Of a stretch of 64,000 bases of DNA, positions 56,396 through 64,000 are shown one piece after another. The notes under the pieces were generated by a model. The model saw only the letters and a program-made list of their open reading frames with translations. It was not told where the DNA came from and ran no database searches. The translations under genes were made by a program, and so were the position numbers. Numbering within the stretch: position 1 is the first letter of the stretch; each line of letters opens with the position of its first letter. Source of the stretch: Lineus longissimus (taxonomy: Eukaryota > Nemertea > Pilidiophora > Heteronemertea > Lineidae); contig NC_088310.1 of assembly GCF_910592395.1 (NCBI RefSeq), positions 14,269,501 through 14,333,500 on the forward strand, given 5' to 3'.

Positions 56396-57169
56396 TTGTT
56401 TCGACGAAATGCATGTACTGTATAGGTCGCCTGGTGAATTCCCCATTGTTTACTTCCGGTGGCGTATGGAATCCTGGGAAATAGTTCCATAGAAAATAAA
56501 ATCAAAAGCAGGTCGAAGGTCAAATAAACAACTGATAACTTCGTGGGAAATTGCTAGCTACTCTTTGCATTCCCGAATTGACTGTGAGCGAGTACAGTCA
56601 ACTGATTTTCTGACCTGCATTTTGATGTCGGAGAAGTTCTTCCGAGCAGCCGAGAGGAGCGGCCAGGGCTCTTTTTAAGTATTATTCATGTATTGCGTTG
56701 CAAGTTTATAGTATGAGACTGTGAACGCCTTTATTAGTGTGAAACTGTCAGACGGTTTGAAGACGTTTCTGCCTAAGCTTATGATCTTATAAAAACTTAT
56801 AATACTTATAAGGGCGGCCGCCCATAGTACATTTGTACATGCATTCAGCGTCTAGTCTATAGTAAAGTAACCCTTCTTTTTCATGTATTCACATAGGCTT
56901 TCCTTTTCAGTTGAAGTTAGTTGAGAAGCCAATTAATTCTAATCTTAAACTAAAACCATGAATGGACTTTAGTCTTCAAAAAGGGTTCAGTTAGAAAGTT
57001 ATAGAGTTTAAGTAGTTGATTTGATGCACTTGAGAGGTTTTCGTAGCATGCATTGGCAGTCATAGTTTAGGCTGGTTAACCCCTTGTGATCTGGACGGTT
57101 CCTCCAATCTGTCGTAGTTGTCTACAATCGTAGTCCAGAGATTTTGACACCGCCAGTATAGTTATTCAC
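56396..57169. other. Unassigned sequence inside split repeat D/C
   Basis: No gene is seen. It contains GGGCGGCCGCCC near 56813. Confidence 0.45.
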
Positions 57170-57330
57170 AGATGTTGCCACCTGCCAGCCGGCGTAGTTA
57201 GCAACCAGATGTCGCCATCTGCGATCGTCGTTAGCAAACATATGTCGCCATCTGTCGATCGTCGTTAGCAACCAGATGTCGACGCCTGCCGATCATCATT
57301 AGCAACCAGATGTTGCCACCTGCCAAGCAG
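57170..57330 (+). repeat. Tandem repeat, ~43-base unit, ~4 copies
   Basis: AGCAACCAGATGTCGCCATC and close variants (AGCAAACATATGTCGCC, AGCAACCAGATGTCGACGCC, AGCAACCAGATGTTGCCACC) recur every 40-46 bases with CGATCGTCGTT between. Confidence 0.75.
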
Positions 57331-57530
57331 TTATAGATATAGATTTGATGTTCCGTTAGGAGGGTGACTCTTCCCTCGGACATATTTATACAACTTTTGG
57401 TGCGATCTAGTACAGAATTTTAGTCGGAAATACTTCAAAAGATTTTGGTTTCAGGAATGCCAATCTTCAGTTACTAGATCGTACTGCAACTACTTTAAAA
57501 CTTACCTCAATACGCTTAGCGTGTTATATA

Positions 57531-59104
57531 CTCATCAAAGAAAGTTAAGGACCACTTTTTATATTTAACATAATTTTTTTCACAGCACATATGAAGGACC
57601 AGAAAATGCCTAAATATGGATGTCCTGTATGACCTCCAAGACACAGTAATCAATTTCACATGTGGTTTGTTCTACTTGTTGCATAACTTTTTTCTAAACT
57701 TGTCACAACCTGAAAATGGGTGTTTTGGTGTGTCAACTTTTTTACAATTTTAGCTTAAATGTCTTGTCATCAATGTCAGCATGTATGGCCGAGTATGGCC
57801 TCCCCCTGCTGCAATAACAGCCTGACACCGCTGTCTCATTGAGTTTATCAGACGATTAACAACCCTGACATCAATTGCATCCCATGCAGCCTCCAAGGCA
57901 ACACCAAGCTGCTGCAACCCATTTGGCTGAACCTCAAGCACTCCAATACTCCTTCCTATCATGTCCCAGACATGTTCTATCGGATTCAAGTCCGGGGATT
58001 TCGCTGGCAAGTCCATACGCTCAATTCCATGATCCGCCAGGTACTGTGTCACCACCCTCGCTGTGTGGGGACGGGCGTTGTCGTCCATGAAAATGAAATT
58101 TTCCCCAGCGTTTTCTGCAAACGGAACCACGAAAGGTTCCACGATTTCATCTCTGTACCTCACACCTGTAATTGCTCCCCCTGGGACCACATAGAGGCGA
58201 GTGCGTTGGCCGTAGCTGATTCTGCCCCACACCATAATGCTGCCTCCACCATAGCAGTCATGTTCAGCGATGCAGGCATCTGCAAATCTCTCTCCCTGTT
58301 GTCTCCAGACTCTAACACGTCCACCATTGTGGTCCAGGCTGAATCTGCTCTCATCTGAGAACAGAACACGGCGCAATTGCTGGTGGCTCCATCCCACATG
58401 ATCACGAGCCCAATTGAGACAGATTCATCTGTGAGCAGGGGTTAATGGGATGCATTGCAGTGGCCTCCTGGCATGGATGTCGGCTCTGTGAAGTCGGTTA
58501 CGGATGGTTTGATTTGAAACAGTCACCCCAGTTGCAGCAGTGAATTGGTTATTGAGTCTGCGAGCACTACTAAAGCGTTGCGACGACAAAGAGTCACTCA
58601 GTAGCGATCATCCCTCGCAGTTGTTGCTGATGGGCGGCCAGTACGGGGTCTCTCTGAGTATCGCCCTGTCTCCCGGTGTCGTTGGTTAGCACGACTGATG
58701 ACACTGTGAGACACACCCATCATCTCAGCTACTCGTCGCTGACTGAAGCCAGCTTCCAGCATCCCTATGGCTCGTGCAACCTCGACTTCACTCAAGTGGC
58801 ATCTAGGCATCTCTCTAGTCAGAATGCTGCCTGAGCTTGGTGGGAATTGCAAGGAAAAGCACTTGCATGGACTTTTGTACCACTTTATGTGGTCAGCTGA
58901 CACACCAAAAACACCCATTTTCAGGTTGTGACAAGTTTAGAAAGAAGTTATGCAACAACTGGAACAAACAACGTGTGAAATTGATTACTGTGTCTTGGAG
59001 GTCATACAGGACATTCATATTCAGGCATTTTCTGGTCCTTAATATGTGCTGTAAAAAAAATATGTTAAATATAAAAAGTGGTCCTTAACTTTCTTTGATG
59101 AGTG
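57531..59104 (-). mobile_element. Tc1-like transposon with ~205-base inverted repeats
   Basis: The left arm 57531-57736 (CTCATCAAAGAAAGTTAAGG…) is mirrored by 58898-59104 (…CCTTAACTTTCTTTGATGAG) with roughly 90% identity by eye. TA lies at 57529-57530 and, allowing for a two-base loss at the left tip, at the right. The transposase gene lies between the arms in minus orientation. Long inverted repeats of this size occur in several Tc1 subgroups. Confidence 0.85.
57750..58810 (-). pseudogene. Tc1-like transposase (DD34E), two lesions
   Basis: ATG at 58810 opens an N-terminal helix-turn-helix region (EVEVARAIGMLEAGFSQRRV) and the GRPSATT hinge. A one-base loss at about 58600 shifts the frame. 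The next frame continues SARRLNNQFTAATGVTVSN to a TGA at 58425-58427 (CGA expected). Beyond it the catalytic core is intact: LFSDESRF (first Asp), FMDDNARPHTA (second Asp) and, 34 residues on, SPDLNPIEHVW (Glu), ending at 57750. Predicted length about 353 residues, normal for Tc1. The few lesions and well-kept arms indicate a fairly recent copy, now inactive. It would act in the nucleus by cut-and-paste at TA sites. Confidence 0.9.
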
Positions 59105-59579
59105 TATATTCAAGTCATCAATTTATATGTGTGTATTTGTGTAAAGCACCATTTTCGTTACGTAAAACACACTGTCAGTTAATAATTAGCAAACATCAGT
59201 GTTATACACGGCTACAAGCCACCATTATACCAATGCCCTTGAAGAATTGAAGAAGCCATTCACCACCCGACCAGTAGCTGGGCCGGCCAAGAGGATCAAC
59301 CTTCGTCAGACTACACTCATCTGTTGATGGTGCCACTACTCCTGTATCCGGATTTGAGAGCAGCCTGAAGAAGAACCACAGTTGTGCAGATCCCCTTGAC
59401 CTTGGACAGCTGTTACTCTATGCCATCTAGAACAGTTGGTAAGAATCGCCATTTGTTTCGAATATTGTAGTTGCACTTGTACGTCATCTATATTTGATAG
59501 TTATACAGTCTTCGCCAAAACAGGAAATTTCAAACTTCTACACCGGTGCACGATTTTTTTTGAAGGGTCCCAAAAGCCA
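59105..59579. other. Unassigned sequence
   Basis: No gene is recognised. Confidence 0.45.
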
Positions 59580-60170
59580 AAAAAATGTCTGTCTGCATTT
59601 GTTGACGAGATTGTTATCATGACAACCGGTATATTAGTAAGTGAAAGTCTGCACTGCTTGTATGTCTGATCCACGCATTTTTTACTCCACAGAAATTCTA
59701 ATATTTGAAAGTTGAAATTTAGTGAACTGGCTACAACCATGACAATTCTTCTCAGACATTTAACCAATGATCTTCTATCAATCCTTCTACATCGTAGATG
59801 GTTGTTCGTGAAATGATAGACAGTTAAAACCATATTGAACTTGATTTAGGCATCGCTAAAATCCACTGCCACAAGAACTGAATTGAAACAAATTGTTCTG
59901 TTCTGTTTTATAACAGATTGCTTTTATTGAAATCACTAAGTTTTGGTCTCGGTTGGAGTTGGAGTAACTGACAATCAAAGCCTGCCATTCAGTAACTACG
60001 ACACTCACAATAAGCCTTTCACGATTGTTATTAGCGCATATAAATATTAACTAATAAAACTGACTTCAAAGTCCCATTTTCTGTCAACACCAATTCGTTT
60101 AAAGGTTAATCAGCAACAGAATGTTTTGGTTGAGAGTGTGTGTTTGTTCTACAAATACTGTTATTGATGA
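59580..60170 (+). repeat. Repeat D end plus repeat C, second copy
   Basis: 59605-59690 matches 24205-24290 and 59690-60170 matches 37900-38310, linking D and C as one original unit. About 100 bases near 59895-59995 are extra relative to the other C copy. 60171-60470 holds nothing recognised. Confidence 0.75.
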
Positions 60171-60469
60171 AATACTAGCATTTATGACCCAAATTATTGC
60201 TAATATCTGATTGGTTATCACTCAAACAATGTCATCTTTCCCAAATATCCACAAAGGGTGGTGTTTACTAGGTTTAAAACAACATTAATTAGTGGCACAT
60301 TTTCAAACAAACTAGTAAATCACTGATACTGACACGCTTGAGGCGTCCCACAAATGTCAGCACTGTCCGTTTTGTAATTCAATCGGATAACTAATTTGAA
60401 GACTTTAATAATTTCATTCTGAGGCATTCAAAACAGAGATGAAATGATACAGGTATAGTATATACGTCA

Positions 60470-61070
60470 AACCAAAGTTGGTATGACATGTGAAGTATCC
60501 CTGCTTGGAGTGCCTGAAACAAGTCACTAATAAGCAAGATATTGCACATTTAGCTTTTTTAGTTTTGGTGACCAAGTCCAGAATCAGATCAGACCGAAAT
60601 TAGGTGTCTGCGGTTATATGACGTAGGGGGTCATGTGTACCAATTTTTAAGTTCATAACTTTAGCGGGAAAGAAACGTGCCATAGCTACACTCAAACAGC
60701 CAAATTACGCCATTTGACCTCTGTGACCTTAAAAATTAGGTCAAATCAAAAACCCATATGATATGTGATGTATCATTTCTAGGAGAACACAACATAAAAT
60801 TTTAATCGAAAACGAGTCACTCAGAAGAGAGATATCACACTTTTTAGGTTTCAACTTCTGGCCCCCTGGTGGCAAAATCAAGACTCAGATCAAACCGAAA
60901 TTCATTGTCAGAGGTCACCTGACCTGGGGGGGGTCCTGTTTACAAAGATTCAAATTCATAGCCCTAGCAGTTAAGAAACGTGCCACTGTTTATGCAACAC
61001 TGCAGTGTTCGTTATCGTCGTCGTTGTCGACATCCTGTTTCATAGACTCCCCTAGGGTGAGCCAAAAATG
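60470..61070 (+). repeat. N repeat modules
   Basis: The core at 60716 (TTTGACCTCTGTGACCTTA), GCCCCCTGGTGGC at 60859 and the end AGGGTGAGCCAAAAA are present. The usual GACGACG tract is replaced by CGTCGTCGTTGTCG at 61016, i.e. in inverted sense. Confidence 0.75.
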
Positions 61071-61129
61071 TCAGGGAGACAATCATGGAATAGTTCTGCA
61101 TGAAGTATAATGGTTATGGTACGCAAAAG

Positions 61130-61700
61130 TGAACTCAGACACGAAGGGTGCTTGTGACTTCATCTATGATTTTTTAAACTTTGCCCCTGGTGGCCACATT
61201 TGTAATCAAATTTAGACTCTAGTTGGTCCTTTGGGTAGGACTTGCCCAGAGACATATTTGTACAAGTTTAGAATGATCTAGGTCACAAAGGAAGGAAATA
61301 TGCCATGTTTGTTGAAATTTTTAAAGTTGACCTCTGGGACCTTGAAAAGTATCTCAAATCAAAAACCCATGTATTATGTCATGTATCCTTTCTAGATGTA
61401 TCTTTGATAAATATTTGAAAATGATCCAGCCTTTAGTTCAGGCGTAATAGCACTTTTTATGTTTTGTGTTTTGGCATGGGGGCGGACGCGCTGCTTGCTT
61501 TTAAACGACTCCTAAAATCCTGGCTGTTCGAGGAAGCATTTCTTGGTGGGGAGGTAGCGCCTTGAGCAGGTTTACCTGGAGTTTGGCGCTCTATAAGACA
61601 TTGTTGATTGATTGATTGATTGATTGAAATTCGGTCTCTGTGGTCATTTGACCTAGGGTACATACTGTCTTTTCATCGATAAACCACCGGTTCCTAATAT
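61130..61700 (+). repeat. N module interrupted by a LINE tail
   Basis: The core TTGACCTCTGGGACCTTG lies at 61326, and the module resumes at 61628 (ATTCGGTCTCTGTGG) after the LINE fragment 61478-61627. Confidence 0.65.
61478..61627 (+). mobile_element. CR1/L2-like LINE 3' end, (TTGA)n tail
   Basis: The plus frame encodes the usual C terminus (LLAFKRLLKSWLF, then EEAF…GEVAP stop), then GGCGCTCTATAAGACATTG and TTGATTGATTGATTGATTG. It is a 5'-truncated copy of about 150 bases. Confidence 0.8.
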
Positions 61701-61735
61701 TCAGGCCAAACCCACCTTATGATGGTACGTAGTAG

Positions 61736-64000
61736 CCTTTAACCCCCTCAGGAGAAAAAGGTGTAAATACTGCTTTGCTGAATATTAGATCTGTGAGAAA
61801 CAAGGCAACAGCCTTGTGTGACTTTCTTGATGATGAGAAAATTGATCTAGTTGCTCTTACAGAAACATGGCTTGACTCAGATTCACAAAAGGACAGCGTT
61901 CACATTGGTCAGATGCTACCCCACGGTTATAAGCTTCAGCATAAACCTCGACTTGGTCGTGGTGGGGGTGTTGGTCTTGTCTATAGAGATCAGCTGAATG
62001 TCACCAAGATTTCGACTGATAGTGTATACAGTTCCTTCGAGATCATTCAGTTCAGGTTACAGACTAACTCAGACTGTATAAGACTTGCTATTGTGTATAG
62101 ACCCCCTCCTAATTACAAGAACAAACTGACAACAACATTGTTTTTCGAGGAGTTCGCAAATCTGTTAGAGACTCTGTCTTCCATCGCCTGTCCACTGATC
62201 ATCATGGGCGACCTCAACTTTCATGTTGACAACCCCAGTGATCGAGATGCTATAATATACCTCAATATCTTGGAAACGTATAGCCTGGTCCAACATGTGA
62301 AGGATCTAACTCATATCAAGGGTCATATCTTGGATCAGGTTATCACGCGTGCTACTGACATGAACGTGATTGGTGATCTGTCGGTTGGTGCATCATTGAT
62401 GTCAGACCATTGCCCTGTGACTTTCACTCTCCCAGGCAAACGCGTGAAACAGCCAAATCGTGTGATGATGGATGTGAGAAGGCTGAGGTCAATAGATGTT
62501 GGTGCATTTGCTCTTGATGTTGCAGCATCTGCAGTGAACCAATGTGTCCAAGACAATGCCTCAGTCTTGGTGGAAACCTACAACCACGATCTGAAGGCAA
62601 TCTTGGACAAGCATGCACCAATTCATTCTAAGGCAGTTACAATACGGCACAAGGTACCATGGTATAATGCTAAGGTGCACGAGGCACGCATAATCCGCAG
62701 AAAGGCTGAGAGACAGTGGCGCCACTCAAAGCTTGAAATCCATAGGGAGGTCTACCGTGAAAAGCATGTGCAGGTTATTCGGAAGATTGAGAAGGCAAAA
62801 AGGGACTTTCTAGTTGAAAAAATTAAGGACGATGGTGGTGATCAGCGTAAACTCTAAAGAACTGTGAACTCATTACTCAACAGGAAGAAAGACAGCTCAT
62901 TGCCTGACTTCTCTGTTGGGGAAGGGCAGCAGCTAGCCAATAGATTTGCTCATTTTTTCCAAAATAAGGTCAATGGCATCAATGTCTACCTTTCAGGGCT
63001 CCGCGATTCAATGGGGTCATTGGTTACTGACGCTGAGCAACCTTGCTGCCAACAAAAGCTGTCTTTCTTTCAACCTGTTACTGAGGATGAAATTAGAAGG
63101 GTGATCAAGAAGTCGCCAACAAAATCTTGTGCACTTGATCCTCTTCCCACACATCTTCTTAAAGAGGATGCGATTGCTGAAGCAATTTCTCCTGCAATCT
63201 GTAAGCTTGTAAACTCGTCAATTTTATCTGGTTCAGTTCCGGATTGTCTCAAATCAGCCAATGTCACGCTAATTTTGAAGAAACCTAGTCTACAAAGGGA
63301 GGACCTTAAAAACTACCGGCCTGTTTCCAACCTAAGCTTCATCTCCAAAATTTTGGAAAGGATAGATGACCACCAGTTACGTGACCACATGTCCGAAAAC
63401 GAGCTTTTCGAATGCATGCAGTCGGCATACCGGGCCAACCATAGTACCGAAACAGCCTTGGTCAGGGTTATCAATGACATCCTCTTGGCACTGGACAAAA
63501 AGCAAATGGTTGGTCTGGTATTGCTTGATTTATCTGCAGCATTTGATACTGTCAATCATTCGGTTCTCCTTGATCGTCTACGTGACAGGATCGGTCTGAA
63601 TGGTACCGCTTTGGAGTGGTTTAGGTCCTACCTGACAAACCGGTCACAGAAGGTTATAGTTAAAGGAGAGTCATCTTTAGCTTTCAAGCTAGAGACAGGC
63701 GTTCCCCAAGGATCAGTCTTGGGCCCATTGCTTTTCAGCATTTACATGGCTCCACTGGCCGATGTGATTCGACGTCAAAGTATACAGGTTCATTTCTTTG
63801 CTGATGATACTCAACTCTACATATGTTTTGAGCAGACCGATTCAGTACAGTCAATCAGCAAACTTGAAGCCTGTATTGCGGAAGTTCGCCAATGGACGGT
63901 ACAAAATTTCCTCAAGCTAAATGACGACAAATCAGAGTTTCTTCTGATTTGTTCGAAGCATCAAAGGAGAAATTTTGCTGGCCATCCAACATCTGTCAAG
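61736..64000 (+). pseudogene. CR1-like LINE ORF2: endonuclease and reverse transcriptase, one nonsense codon
   Basis: The frame is open from 61736 (no ATG; the first residues correspond to the start of the APE-like endonuclease, LLNIRSVRNK). Endonuclease landmarks: LTETWL (Glu), IMGDLNFH (Asp/Asn), MSDHCPV (final Ser-Asp-His). TAA at 62855-62857 interrupts the linker; TAC would restore it. The same frame then stays open to the window edge through the reverse transcriptase: NYRPVSNLS, GLVLLDLSAAFDT (first Asp), GVPQGSVLGPLLF and FFADDTQLY (the catalytic Asp pair). The domains fit the CR1/L2/Crack group. The 3' end, including the tail, lies beyond the window. A single substitution away from an intact frame, it is a young copy, truncated at its 5' end or lacking ORF1. 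Confidence 0.92.

Noticed and set aside
57972-58358. 128-codon plus-strand open frame
   Set aside because: It is the antisense shadow of the Tc1 transposase core.

Overview
The window is animal nuclear DNA from an intron-rich, transposon-rich genome. Evidence for this is a conserved host gene split by GT-AG introns, many dispersed repeats, and remnants of LINE, BEL/Pao, Tc1/mariner, piggyBac and Helitron elements. The repeat style (tails of the AGGTGAGCTAAAAA type, CR1/L2-like LINEs, Helitrons with an endonuclease domain) suggests a marine invertebrate such as a mollusc, brachiopod, hemichordate or cephalochordate. I cannot fix the phylum.

The only host gene I can support is on the minus strand: five exons of a UBR1/UBR2-type N-recognin E3 ubiquitin ligase at 51069-51209, 48571-48735, 43985-44088, 13600-13769 and 9108-9195. 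Every splice junction keeps the reading frame. Together they encode part of the RING-H2 domain and the region after it. The N-terminal exons lie beyond 64 kb or were not found, and the C-terminal exons lie beyond position 1. Most of the window is therefore intron of this gene, including one intron of about 30.2 kb (13770-43984).

That large intron holds the most interesting locus, a nested set of DNA transposons. Terminal inverted repeats at about 38314/43544 enclose a second element at 39166-43114 (TTA target duplication). That element encloses a third at 39520-42448. The innermost one carries an intact two-exon gene for an RNase H-like, transposase-type protein of a family I know only as uncharacterised, flanked by eight inward-pointing copies of a 20-base motif.

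Other layers, left to right: repeats and minisatellites (0-9 kb); a mariner-type element and a 0.9 kb foldback element (10-13 kb); piggyBac-type TTAA miniature elements (14-15 kb); a nested pair of hairpin-ended elements (15-20 kb); a broken piggyBac gene (26-27 kb); a LINE fragment inside an older repeat (28.7-29.7 kb); a decayed transposon protein gene (29.9-31.4 kb); a second long hairpin-ended element (34.8-37.2 kb); a Helitron helicase/endonuclease remnant (46-47 kb); a BEL/Pao gag remnant split by a TA-flanked element (52-54 kb); a Tc1 element with long inverted repeats (57.5-59.1 kb); and a CR1-like LINE running off the right edge (61.7-64 kb).

Two dispersed themes run through the whole window. 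One is a repeat family with the core TGACCTCTGTGACCTTGA and a GAC trinucleotide tract. The other is a group of elements whose 5' and 3' ends carry short matching inverted repeats (GCTCACCT with AGGTGAGC, or GCTCAGCT with AGCTGAGC), a layout reminiscent of Helitron/Helentron ends. No rRNA, tRNA or CRISPR array was seen.
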